From JANPJV01 sp031425695 (GTDB taxonomy: Bacteria; Pseudomonadota; Gammaproteobacteria; Xanthomonadales; SZUA-5), in assembly GCA_031425695.1 (NCBI GenBank), contig JANPJV010000076.1:1-64000 (forward strand): a stretch of 64,000 nucleotides of DNA, in the 5' to 3' direction. The position numbers and the translations under genes were made by a program. Below are positions 15,540 through 23,262 of this stretch, in pieces; position 1 is the first letter of the stretch, and the number at the start of each line of letters is the position of its first letter. Below the pieces are notes generated by a model. That model was not told the DNA's origin. It saw only the letters and a list, made by a program, of their open reading frames with translations, and ran no database searches.

Positions 15540-17069
15540 ATGAAACACTTCGCGCGCCACGTGCTCCTGCTCACGGCAATCTCCGTGTCCCTGTTCGGAT
15601 GCGATCAGCAGGCGAGCAACTCAGCTCCCAAAGCGGCGCCGCCGGCCGCGGCAGCGCCCGCCGATACCGGCGGCTCGGCCAAAGGCGATTTCGGCCCGCC
15701 GCAAGGTGAGCCGATCCAGGCGATCCTGACCAGTCCGCCGAATGTGCCGCCGCCGACTGGCCGCACGGCGCCGGCGAAGGTAATCGTGAATCTGGAAGTG
15801 ATCGAAAAAGAACTGCCGATCGCCGAGGGCACGACCTACACTTTCTGGACCTTCGGCGGCACCGTGCCGGGCAGTTTCATCCGCGTGCGCCAGGGCGATA
15901 CGGTCGAGTTCCACCTGAATAATCACCCCGATTCGAAGATGCCGCACAACATCGATTTGCACGGCGTCACCGGACCCGGTGGCGGCGCTGCATCGAGCTT
16001 TACGGCCCCGGGCCATTCCTCGCAGTTCACCTTCAAGGCGCTCAACCAGGGCCTGTACGTGTACCACTGCGCCACCGCGCCGGTGGGCATGCACGTCGCC
16101 AACGGCATGTACGGATTGATCCTGGTCGAACCGCCCGAAGGCATGCCGAAGGTCGACAAAGAGTTCTATGTGATGCAGGGCGATTTCTACACGGTCGGCA
16201 AGTTCCGCGAGAAGGGCCTGCAGGCCTTCGACATGCAGAAAGCCATCGACGAAAACGCGACCTACGTGCTGTTCAACGGAGCCGAGGGCGCGCTCACCGG
16301 CGACAATGCGATCAAGGCCAGCGTCGGCGAAAGCGTGCGGCTGTACGTGGGCAACGGCGGCCCCAACTTGGTGTCGAGCTTTCACCTGATCGGCGAGATC
16401 TTCGACAAGGTCTGGTACGAAGGCGGCACCCGCTACCAGGAGAACGTGCAGACGACTTTGGTGCCGGCCGGCGGCGCGATGATTGCCGATTTCCGCCTCG
16501 AGGTTCCGGGCAGCTACGTGCTGGTCGATCACTCGATCTTCCGCGCCTTCAACAAGGGCGCGCTCGGCATCCTCAAGGTCGACGGTCCCGAGAACAAGGC
16601 CATCTATTCCGGCAAGGAAGTCGATTCTTCTTATCTCGGCGACAAGGCCGCCAGCATGGCCGCGGTGTCGGTCGCTGCGCAGTCGACGGCGGCGGGCACG
16701 CTGACCCCGGAAGAGCAGAGCAAGGCCGGTCAGGCGTTGTACGCAGGCACCTGTTCGGTGTGCCACCAGAACAACGGCGAGGGCATGGCCGGCGTGTTTC
16801 CGCCACTGGCGAAATCCGACTACGTCGCCGCGCGCAGCCACGATGAACTGATCGCGATCGTGCTCAACGGGCTGACGGGTCCGGTCAAGGTCAACGGCCA
16901 GGACTACAACTCGGTGATGCCACCGATGAGCCAGCTCACCGACGACGAGATCGCCAACATCCTCACCTACGTCAACACCAGCTGGAGCAACGCTGGTGGC
17001 GCCGTCAGCAAAGAGGAAGTGGCCAAGGTGCGTGGCTCCACCGCACGTGCTGCAGGTGCGGCGCACTGA
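15540..17069 (+). CDS. nirK: Copper nitrite reductase with C-terminal cytochrome c domain
   Basis: Reduces nitrite to NO in the periplasm. The 509-residue product has a lipoprotein signal (SLFGC, lipid on C21), an Ala/Pro-rich linker, two cupredoxin domains and a fused cytochrome c. Type 1 copper ligands are H136, C177, H185 and M190; type 2 ligands are H141, H176 and H331; D139 and H282 are the catalytic pair. The haem motif CSVCH is at 405-409 with Met near 460. The fusion gives the enzyme its own electron donor, and the lipid anchor fixes it to a membrane. GAGGAA precedes ATG 15540. FGE-like and SCO1 genes follow closely. Confidence 0.95.
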   Translation: MKHFARHVLLLTAISVSLFGCDQQASNSAPKAAPPAAAAPADTGGSAKGDFGPPQGEPIQAILTSPPNVPPPTGRTAPAKVIVNLEVIEKELPIAEGTTYTFWTFGGTVPGSFIRVRQGDTVEFHLNNHPDSKMPHNIDLHGVTGPGGGAASSFTAPGHSSQFTFKALNQGLYVYHCATAPVGMHVANGMYGLILVEPPEGMPKVDKEFYVMQGDFYTVGKFREKGLQAFDMQKAIDENATYVLFNGAEGALTGDNAIKASVGESVRLYVGNGGPNLVSSFHLIGEIFDKVWYEGGTRYQENVQTTLVPAGGAMIADFRLEVPGSYVLVDHSIFRAFNKGALGILKVDGPENKAIYSGKEVDSSYLGDKAASMAAVSVAAQSTAAGTLTPEEQSKAGQALYAGTCSVCHQNNGEGMAGVFPPLAKSDYVAARSHDELIAIVLNGLTGPVKVNGQDYNSVMPPMSQLTDDEIANILTYVNTSWSNAGGAVSKEEVAKVRGSTARAAGAAH

Positions 17070-17079
17070 GCCGACGGCG

Positions 17080-17949
17080 ATGAGCGCGATGCTGGATCGC
17101 TTGCGTAGCCCGGAGTACGCGCAGCGTTCTCCGGGGATTCGGCTCGCCCGCAACCCCCGGAGAACGCTTTGCGTACTCCGGGCTACGTGCCTCTCGCTGC
17201 TTTCCTGCGGCGCGCACGCCGCTGAACCGGCTTGGCCCGTGCTCCCCGGCAATGCCGAGTTCAAGACCGTGCTGGCGTACGAGGACACCGCCAGCACGGT
17301 CAGCATCCCTTCCTTCGAGTTGCAGCCGCAGCCGGTGACCAATGCTGAGTTTCTGCGCTTCGTGACGGTGGCCCCTGAATGGCGGCGCGGCACGGCGCCG
17401 ACGATCTTCGTCGACGCTGAGTACCTCGCGCACTGGAGCGGCCCGTTGAGTCTGGGCAAGAACGCGCAAGCGGACCAGCCTGTGTCGCAGGTCAGCTGGT
17501 TTGCGGCCCAGGCCTATTGCGAGGCGCAAGGCGCACGACTGCCGACCTGGTCCGAGTGGGAATACGCGGCCGCCGCCGACGCGACGCGCGTCGATGCCCG
17601 ACAGGATCCGGCCTGGCGCGAGGCCATCCTCGCCTGGTACTCGAAGCCGTCGGGGCAACCCCTTGCTGAGGTCGGCCAGGCTGCAGCCAATGTCTACGGC
17701 GTCCAGGACCTGCATGGTCTGGTTTGGGAGTGGGTCGATGACTACGCGGCAATGCTCGTGTCGGCGGACAACCGCGACCAGGGCGACGCCGATATCCTTA
17801 AATTCTGCGGCGCCGGTGCGCTGTCGACCAATGACCGCGAGAACTACGCCGTGCTCATGCGCATCGCCATGCTGTCGGCGCTCGAAGCGGTCGATACGAC
17901 GCGCAATGTGGGGTTTCGGTGTGCGCGGGATTTGGGGGGAAGGCGATGA
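17080..17949 (+). CDS. Formylglycine-generating-enzyme-like protein next to nirK
   Basis: A 289-residue exported protein of the FGE-sulfatase/SUMF1 fold. Motifs: PQPVTNAEFLRFV, QPVSQVSWFAAQAYCEAQGARLPTWSEWEYAA (seen in parts), GLVWEWVDDY and the closing NVGFRCAR. Relatives stand beside nirK and SCO1 in many denitrifiers and may help NirK or copper-site maturation; a formylglycine role is unproven, as this protein keeps only part of the cysteine set. It starts 10 nt after nirK and ends in ATGA overlap with SCO1. The first 40 residues are odd: a 33-bp-arm hairpin repeat encodes an Arg-rich extension before the hydrophobic LSLLSCGAHAA core. Confidence 0.75.
   Translation: MSAMLDRLRSPEYAQRSPGIRLARNPRRTLCVLRATCLSLLSCGAHAAEPAWPVLPGNAEFKTVLAYEDTASTVSIPSFELQPQPVTNAEFLRFVTVAPEWRRGTAPTIFVDAEYLAHWSGPLSLGKNAQADQPVSQVSWFAAQAYCEAQGARLPTWSEWEYAAAADATRVDARQDPAWREAILAWYSKPSGQPLAEVGQAAANVYGVQDLHGLVWEWVDDYAAMLVSADNRDQGDADILKFCGAGALSTNDRENYAVLMRIAMLSALEAVDTTRNVGFRCARDLGGRR
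17104..17187. repeat. Family F hairpin inside the signal-peptide region
   Basis: Arms 17104-17136 and 17155-17187 pair at 30 of 33 positions (CGTAGCCCGGAGTACGC and GCGTTCTCCGGGG against their complements) around an 18-nt loop. It is translated in frame at the N terminus of the FGE-like protein. Confidence 0.8.
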
Positions 17950-18650
17950 ACATATTTGAAGTGCGGCGCTCCGCTTTGGCTCATTGGATCTCCGGCAAGT
18001 TCACGTCCGGCCCTCGGCATAGCCTCGGGCGTTCGCCGGCGCAGGACGCTGCGCGTCCACAGCGCACCGCCTCACGCAAAGCGGCGCGGAGCGCCGCACT
18101 CCAAATGTTGCTCGCGCTCTGGACCTGCTCGGCGGCCGTCGCATCCCCCCTCCCCAACGATTCCCTCTACCAGCTCGACGCCCAGTTAACCGCTCACGAC
18201 GCCCGCGATTCCAAACTCGCTGACCGGCGCGGTCGGCCACAGTTGGTGGCGATGTTCTACACCTCGTGCAAGTTCGTCTGCCCGCTGATCATCGACAGCG
18301 TCAAGGGGGTCGAGCACGTGCTGACGCCGGCCGAACGCGCCGACATCGACTTTTTGCTGATCTCGATCGATCCCGAGCGCGACGATGTCGCCGCGCTCGC
18401 GTCGGTTGCAGGCAAGCGCAAGCTCGGCACGCACTGGACGCTCGCGCGTACCGAGGAACGCAACGTGCGCAAGCTCGCCGCATTGCTCGGCGTGCGCTAC
18501 CGAGCACTGGCCGACGGCGAGTTCAACCACACCAGCACGCTGTACCTGCTTGACGCCGATGGCCGCAAGCTCGCCAGCAGCTCCAAGCTTGGGACGGTGC
18601 CTGACGCGGAATTTGTTGCGGCGGTGCGTGCGGCGCTGAGCGCGAAATAA
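17946..18650 (+). CDS. SCO1/SenC copper chaperone
   Basis: A 234-residue periplasmic, membrane-anchored thioredoxin-fold protein that delivers copper to CuA or CuB/NirK sites. Copper ligands are C108 and C112 in FYTSCKFVCP and a His in EFNHTSTLYLLD. Its ATG overlaps the stop of the FGE-like gene (ATGA). The hydrophobic signal LQMLLALWTCSAAVA begins only at about residue 52; residues 5-50 are encoded by an inverted-repeat-bounded insertion (17954-18105) and are Arg/Ser/Ala-rich. This is much longer than a normal n-region, so export may be changed. Confidence 0.88.
   Translation: MNIFEVRRSALAHWISGKFTSGPRHSLGRSPAQDAARPQRTASRKAARSAALQMLLALWTCSAAVASPLPNDSLYQLDAQLTAHDARDSKLADRRGRPQLVAMFYTSCKFVCPLIIDSVKGVEHVLTPAERADIDFLLISIDPERDDVAALASVAGKRKLGTHWTLARTEERNVRKLAALLGVRYRALADGEFNHTSTLYLLDADGRKLASSSKLGTVPDAEFVAAVRAALSAK
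17954..18105. repeat. Family D pair bounding an insertion in the SCO1 gene
   Basis: Inverted copies of AAAGCGG(CGC)GGAGCGCCGCACTCCAAA at 17954-17979 and 18078-18105 enclose about 98 bp. The whole block keeps the reading frame and sits between the start codon and the hydrophobic signal core. Confidence 0.75.
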
Positions 18651-18693
18651 CATCGGTGCTCCACCGGTCTGCTTGCCGAGAAACCTACCTCGC

Positions 18694-18707
18694 TTGATCC
18701 CGATCAA
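18694..18707. promoter_or_regulatory. FNR/DNR box of the azurin gene
   Basis: TTGATCCCGATCAA, perfect symmetric site. At -41.5 transcription would start near 18742, 27 nt before the azurin ATG. Confidence 0.82.
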
Positions 18708-18768
18708 GGCAGCTTCACTGCTCACGGTTCAAGCTGCCCCTATCTTCTACCCATCCAAGGAAATACCC

Positions 18769-19209
18769 ATGCGCATTCTCACCACTGCCGGCCTCCTGCT
18801 CTTCGCCGGATTCGCCCAGGCCGAAAACTGTGTCATCGATCTCAAAAGCGATGACGCCATGAAGTTCGACCAGGCCTCCGTTACCGTGTCGGCGTCGTGC
18901 AAGAGCATCGAGATCAAGCTCGCGCATACCGGCAAGATGCCGGTTGCAGCAATGGGCCACAATGTCGTCATCACCACCACACCCGACTTCATGCCGGTTG
19001 CCCAGGACGGGATGAAGGCAGGCCTGCCGGCGAACTATTTGAAGGCGGGCGATACGCGCGTCATCACCAACACCCAGTTCGTCGGCGGCGGCGAAAGCAC
19101 CAGCGTCAAGTTCGACGGCGCCAAGCTCAAGGCCGGCGGCGACTACACCTTCTTCTGCTCGTTCCCGGGACACTGGGCGATCATGAAGGGCAAGGTGGTG
19201 GTCGAGTAA
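18769..19209 (+). CDS. azu: Azurin, type 1 blue copper electron carrier
   Basis: A 146-residue periplasmic cupredoxin that can pass electrons to the NirK cytochrome c domain or the cbb3 oxidase. The signal peptide ends at FAQA (residue 18). The copper ligands are H64 (GHNVV), C130, H135 and M139 (FFCSFPGHWAIMKG). A disulphide between C21 and C44 is expected from the family. CAAGGAA stands upstream of ATG 18769. It is its own transcription unit, with a perfect FNR/DNR box upstream and ccoN downstream. Confidence 0.95.
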   Translation: MRILTTAGLLLFAGFAQAENCVIDLKSDDAMKFDQASVTVSASCKSIEIKLAHTGKMPVAAMGHNVVITTTPDFMPVAQDGMKAGLPANYLKAGDTRVITNTQFVGGGESTSVKFDGAKLKAGGDYTFFCSFPGHWAIMKGKVVVE

Positions 19210-19303
19210 TCTCGGCCGAAAGTCTTCGACTTTCGCCCGGTACCTAGATTCCGCCCGCGGAGCAAAAACGTGGTTTTTGCTGCGCGATCACTCGATGCCT
19301 TGC

Positions 19304-19455
19304 GTAGTTCACGTTGCGCCCACGCGGCCTTGGTTGCGTCACGGAATTCATCGGGCGCTACGTGACAATCGGCGATGCCGCAACGGCGCGTGTCACGTAG
19401 CGCCCGAACGTTACCATCGCTCGGCCTTGGAGTTCGCGGGCCCAACGTGACCTAC
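19304..19455. repeat. Family A nested inverted repeat, copy 4
   Basis: Arms GTTCACGTTGCGCCC / GGGCGCTACGTGAC and GTCACGTAGCGCCC / GGGCCCAACGTGACC. It is in the azurin-ccoN gap and ends 26 bp before the FNR box of ccoN, so it may insulate that promoter from read-through. Confidence 0.8.
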
Positions 19456-19480
19456 GGTCACGTGACCCAATTCACTCAAG

Positions 19481-19494
19481 TTGACCCAGATCAA
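19481..19494. promoter_or_regulatory. FNR/ANR box of the cco operon
   Basis: TTGACCCAGATCAA, full match. At -41.5 the start falls at 19529. GATACT at 19517-19522 is then exactly at -12 to -7 and matches 4 of 6 of the -10 consensus. The leader to the ccoN ATG would be 20 nt. Confidence 0.85.
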
Positions 19495-19548
19495 TAGGTC
19501 GCCCGCTGGCCTTCTCGATACTGCAATGAACCGCAATCGAGACCGTCC

Positions 19549-20994
19549 ATGGGCGACACCGCCGCCAGCGATACCTACAGCGACAAGGCTGTCCATCAGT
19601 TCACCATCGCGGCCATCGCCTGGGGCGTGATCGGGATGGCGGTGGGCGTGCTGATCGCCGCCCAGCTGTACTGGCCCGCGCTCAATTTCGACATTGCCTG
19701 GTTGAGCTACGGCCGCCTGCGTCCGATCCACACCAACGGCGTCATTTTCGCGTTCGGCGGGTCAGCACTGTTTGCCACCAGCTTGTATGTCGTGCAGCGC
19801 ACCTGCCACGTTCGACTGATTTCCGATCGGCTTGCGAGCTTCGTGTTCTGGGGCTGGCAGGCGGTGATCGTCGCGGTCGTGATCACGCTGGCGATGGGGA
19901 TCACGCAGGCGAAGGAATACGCTGAGGCCGAGTGGCCGATCGATATCCTGATCACGATCGTCTGGGTCGCCTACGGCTGGCTGTTCTTCGGCACCATCGC
20001 GAAGCGCAAGGTCAAGCACATCTACGTCGCCAACTGGTTTTTCGGCGCCTACATCATCGGCATCGCGCTGCTGCACATCATCAACAACCTGGTGGTGCCG
20101 GTAAGCCTGTGGAAGTCGTATTCGGTGTACACGGGTGCGGTCGATGCGATGGCGCAGTGGTGGTACGGGCATAACGCGGTCGGCTTCATGCTGACCACCA
20201 GCTACCTCGGGATGATGTACTACTTCGTGCCCAAGCAAGCCGGGCGGCCGATCTACTCGTATCGGCTCTCAATCGTGCACTTCTGGGCGCTGATCTCGAT
20301 CTACATGTGGGCCGGCCCGCACCACCTGCAGTACACCGCGCTGCCGGACTGGGTGCAGTCGGTCGGCATGGTGTTCTCGCTGATCCTGTTGGCGCCATCC
20401 TGGGGCGGTGCCATCAACGGCATCCTGACCCTGTCGGGCGTGTGGCACAAACTGCGCACCGACCCGATCCTCAAGTTCCTGATCGTGTCCTTGAGCTTCT
20501 ACATGATCGCGACCTTCGAGGGTCCGATGATGTCGATCAAGACGGTCAACTCGCTCTCCCACTACACCGACTGGACCATCGGCCATGTTCACGCCGGTGC
20601 GCTCGGCTGGGTGGCGATGATCACCATGGGCTCGCTGTACTCGATGTATCCGCGCCTGCTGGGCCTCTCGTCGATGTACTCGACGCGGCTCATCGACCTG
20701 CACTTCTGGGTACACACGGTGGGCGTCGTCTTCTACATCGTCTCGATGTGGATTGCCGGCATCACCCAAGGGTTGATGTGGCGCGCCACCAATGCCGACG
20801 GCACGCTCACCTACAGTTTCGTCGAGTCATTGGTCGCCACCTATCCCTACTACCTCGGGCGGCTCCTGGGCGGCCTGCTGGTGCTGGCCGGCATGAGCGT
20901 CATGGCCTGGAACTTCTGGCGCACCTGGCAACTGGCGCGCGGCGCAGCAGAGCAGCCGGTGCTGGTGCCGCATGCGGCGGAGGCGCGGGCATGA
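19549..20994 (+). CDS. ccoN: cbb3 cytochrome c oxidase subunit I
   Basis: The 481-residue catalytic subunit of the high-affinity proton-pumping oxidase, in the inner membrane with 12 helices. Haem and CuB ligands: RPIHTNGV, WWYGHNAVGF, AGPHHLQYT and IGHVHAGALGW; the cross-linking Tyr is expected in TTSYLGMMYYF. First gene of the cco operon, with its own FNR box. The operon is interrupted after ccoN by a 160-bp family A element before ccoO. Confidence 0.97.
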   Translation: MGDTAASDTYSDKAVHQFTIAAIAWGVIGMAVGVLIAAQLYWPALNFDIAWLSYGRLRPIHTNGVIFAFGGSALFATSLYVVQRTCHVRLISDRLASFVFWGWQAVIVAVVITLAMGITQAKEYAEAEWPIDILITIVWVAYGWLFFGTIAKRKVKHIYVANWFFGAYIIGIALLHIINNLVVPVSLWKSYSVYTGAVDAMAQWWYGHNAVGFMLTTSYLGMMYYFVPKQAGRPIYSYRLSIVHFWALISIYMWAGPHHLQYTALPDWVQSVGMVFSLILLAPSWGGAINGILTLSGVWHKLRTDPILKFLIVSLSFYMIATFEGPMMSIKTVNSLSHYTDWTIGHVHAGALGWVAMITMGSLYSMYPRLLGLSSMYSTRLIDLHFWVHTVGVVFYIVSMWIAGITQGLMWRATNADGTLTYSFVESLVATYPYYLGRLLGGLLVLAGMSVMAWNFWRTWQLARGAAEQPVLVPHAAEARA

Positions 20995-21047
20995 GGAACG
21001 ATTGGTCGGGGATGGCGGCTTTCGTGTGGCGCCTCCGAGGAGCCGGC

Positions 21048-21207
21048 GTAGGTCAGGTTGCGCCCACGTCGTGCTCGACCAAGGCGACACGGGGGAGCGG
21101 GCGTTACCTGACAACCGCCAGCATGGATTCCGAAAAAGAGCTGTCAGGTAACGCCCGACCCATTGCATCGCCACGCCCGAGCGTTTCGCGGGCGCAACCT
21201 GACCTAC
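21048..21207. repeat. Family A nested inverted repeat, copy 5, between ccoN and ccoO
   Basis: Arms GTCAGGTTGCGCCC / GGGCGTTACCTGAC and CTGTCAGGTAACGCCC / GGGCGCAACCTGACC. Compared with copy 1 both sides of the stem changed together (CACGT to CAGGT on one arm, ACGTG to ACCTG on the other), so pairing is conserved while sequence is not. Confidence 0.85.
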
Positions 21208-21244
21208 GTAATCAAAAGCAATCGCCCACGCACAGGCGCACGTC

Positions 21245-21862
21245 ATGAGCCTCGGACACGAGAAAGTCGAAAAGAATGTGGTGCTGATGGGTCTCTTGAT
21301 CGCCGGCGTGATCTCGCTCGGTGGCCTCGCTGAAATCGTGCCGCTGATGTACCAGGCGGAGGCAATCGAGCCGTTGCCGGGCGTGGTCCCGTTTCCGGCG
21401 CTCGAGCTCGCCGGCCGTGAGATCTACATGCGCGAGGGCTGCGGCAACTGCCATACGCAGATGATCCGCACACTGCGCTTCGAAACCGAGCGTTACGGCC
21501 ACTACTCGCTCGCCGGTGAATCGGTCTACGACCGTCCCTTCCTGTGGGGTTCCAAGCGCACCGGTCCGGATCTGGCGCGCGTCGGTGGGCGCTATTCCGA
21601 GGATTGGCATCGCGTGCATCTGATCGACCCGCGCGCGGTCGTTCCCGAGTCGAACATGCCTGGCTTTCCATGGCTGGAATCGGCGCCGGTCAGCGCCGAA
21701 GGCGTAGTCGCCAAGATGCGCACCCTGCAATGGATGGGCGATCCCTACAGCGACGAGCAGATCGAGAACGCGCCCAAGGAGCTTGCCGGCAAGGACGAGC
21801 TGGACGCGATGGTGGCCTACCTGCAGGGCTTGGGCAAGAACGCGCCGAAGACGGGGGGCTAA
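21245..21862 (+). CDS. ccoO: cbb3 oxidase subunit II, monohaem cytochrome c
   Basis: A 205-residue membrane-anchored cytochrome c. One N-terminal helix (VVLMGLLIAGVISLGGLAEI), haem motif CGNCH near residue 74 and the axial Met in ESNMPGFPWL. WGSKRTGPDLARVGGRY is characteristic of CcoO. It receives electrons from CcoP and passes them to CcoN. It starts 250 bp after ccoN because of the repeat element, an unusual gap for this operon. Confidence 0.96.
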   Translation: MSLGHEKVEKNVVLMGLLIAGVISLGGLAEIVPLMYQAEAIEPLPGVVPFPALELAGREIYMREGCGNCHTQMIRTLRFETERYGHYSLAGESVYDRPFLWGSKRTGPDLARVGGRYSEDWHRVHLIDPRAVVPESNMPGFPWLESAPVSAEGVVAKMRTLQWMGDPYSDEQIENAPKELAGKDELDAMVAYLQGLGKNAPKTGG

Positions 21863-21866
21863 AGCC

Positions 21867-22055
21867 ATGTTATCGGGAATCATCACTGCGGTTTTGCTGG
21901 TGCTGTTCGTCGGCGGCTGGGCGTGGTTGTGGCGGCCGGCGCTGAGGGAGCCGTTGGAGGCGGCGGGGCGGTTGGCTTTGGAGAGTGAGCAAGCAAGAGC
22001 GTCCGGACAAGGTCCGGACCCACGTGAGCAGAGCGAGCAGGAGCCGCGCCGATGA
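21867..22055 (+). CDS. ccoQ: cbb3 oxidase assembly/stability subunit with repeat-derived tail
   Basis: A 62-residue single-helix protein (GIITAVLLVLFVGGWAWLW). CcoQ stabilises the CcoNOP complex, particularly with O2 present. It starts 4 nt after ccoO and overlaps ccoP as ATGA. The last third (EQARASGQGPDPREQ) is translated from a family B repeat at 21994-22024, so the polar tail is not ancestral sequence. Ordinary CcoQ tails are also polar, which may be why the insertion is tolerated. Confidence 0.85.
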   Translation: MLSGIITAVLLVLFVGGWAWLWRPALREPLEAAGRLALESEQARASGQGPDPREQSEQEPRR

Positions 22056-22963
22056 GTGCCTTCTGGATCGGCTTCATCGCCCTGCTGATCCTGGCCAACA
22101 TCGCGGGTGCGGTTTGGCTGCTGCTGTGGACCGCGAAGCGGCGTCCGGGTGATCCAAAGCCCGACGACACCAGTCATTACTGGGACGGCGATATCACCGA
22201 ATTCAACAAGCCGATGCCACGCTGGTGGATCAATGCCTTCTATCTGACCATCGTTTTCGGCATCGGCTACTTTGCCTGGTACGGTGGCCTGGGAACTTAT
22301 CGTGGCTGGGGTGGCTGGAGCTCGCAGGCCGAGCATGCGCAGGAAAAGGCGCATTGGGACCAAGCACTTGCACAGTCGCTGCAGGTCTATGAGGGCCAGC
22401 CAATCGACCGCCTCGCGCTCGATCCACAGGCGCTGGAACTCGGTCGCTCGATCTTCAGCAACACCTGCGCCGCCTGCCACGGTTCGTCCGGACAGGGCGC
22501 CATTGGCTATCCCAACCTCGCCGACAGTGTCTGGCATTGGGGTGGTACGCCGGAAGCCATCACCGCCAGCGTGCTCGACGGAAGGCAGGCGGCGATGCCG
22601 GCGTTGGGGGGCGCCGTTGGCGGGCCACAGGGCGTGCGCGAGCTGGCCGTCTACGTGCAATCACTGTCGGGCGAATACGCCGATCCGGAACTGGCGGCGG
22701 CGGGTTCAGTGCGCTTTGCCGGGATCTGTGCGGCTTGCCACGGCGCGGATGCGAAGGGCAATGTGGCTTTCGGCGCGCCTGATCTCACCGATCGCTACAC
22801 CCTCTACGGGCGCGACGCACAGAGCATCCGCGACACCATCAACAACGGACGCAGCGGGCAGATGCCGGCGCATGCCGCGCTTCTCGGCGACACCCGAGCG
22901 CGCCTTGCGGCGGCCTACGTGTGGTCGCTCTCGCATCCGCCGATGCAGGTTGCCCAACCGTGA
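22052..22963 (+). CDS. ccoP: cbb3 oxidase subunit III, dihaem cytochrome c
   Basis: A 303-residue inner-membrane protein with two N-terminal helices (WIGFIALLILANIAGAVWLL; WWINAFYLTIVFGIGYFAWY), the conserved DGDITEFNKPMPRWW between them, and two cytochrome c domains with CAACH at about 138 and 228. It is the entry point for electrons from azurin or soluble cytochrome c. ATG overlaps ccoQ; the stop overlaps the next small gene as GTGA. Confidence 0.96.
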   Translation: MSAFWIGFIALLILANIAGAVWLLLWTAKRRPGDPKPDDTSHYWDGDITEFNKPMPRWWINAFYLTIVFGIGYFAWYGGLGTYRGWGGWSSQAEHAQEKAHWDQALAQSLQVYEGQPIDRLALDPQALELGRSIFSNTCAACHGSSGQGAIGYPNLADSVWHWGGTPEAITASVLDGRQAAMPALGGAVGGPQGVRELAVYVQSLSGEYADPELAAAGSVRFAGICAACHGADAKGNVAFGAPDLTDRYTLYGRDAQSIRDTINNGRSGQMPAHAALLGDTRARLAAAYVWSLSHPPMQVAQP

Positions 22964-23262
22964 TCGAGGATGGCGCCATCGACCACCCGCCGCGGCCGCT
23001 GGCGCAGCGGCTCGGGGCGATCCTGTGGCCGTCGTTCTTCGCCGCCGGCGTCGCCACCATGGTGTTCTTTGCGCTGGTCGATCCGCTCGAACTGCGCGAC
23101 ATCACCCTGCCTGCGGTCGAGATCACCCGCAGCATGGGCTATAGCATCGGCTTCTTCCTGTTCTGGGCGGCGACCGCATCCTCGAGCTTGTTCACCTGGT
23201 TGCTGTTGCGACCGCCGAGTCGTTTCACCCATCCGCTCGCCGACGAACATCGCGGTGGGTAG
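22960..23262 (+). CDS. Small two-helix membrane protein between ccoP and ccoG
   Basis: A 100-residue protein with two hydrophobic helices (AILWPSFFAAGVATMVFFALV and SIGFFLFWAATASSSLFTWLL). The GTG start at 22960 overlaps the ccoP stop, and its TAG lies 8 nt inside ccoG. Comparable small genes are found at this place in relatives; function unknown, probably assembly of the oxidase. Confidence 0.75.
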   Translation: MIEDGAIDHPPRPLAQRLGAILWPSFFAAGVATMVFFALVDPLELRDITLPAVEITRSMGYSIGFFLFWAATASSSLFTWLLLRPPSRFTHPLADEHRGG

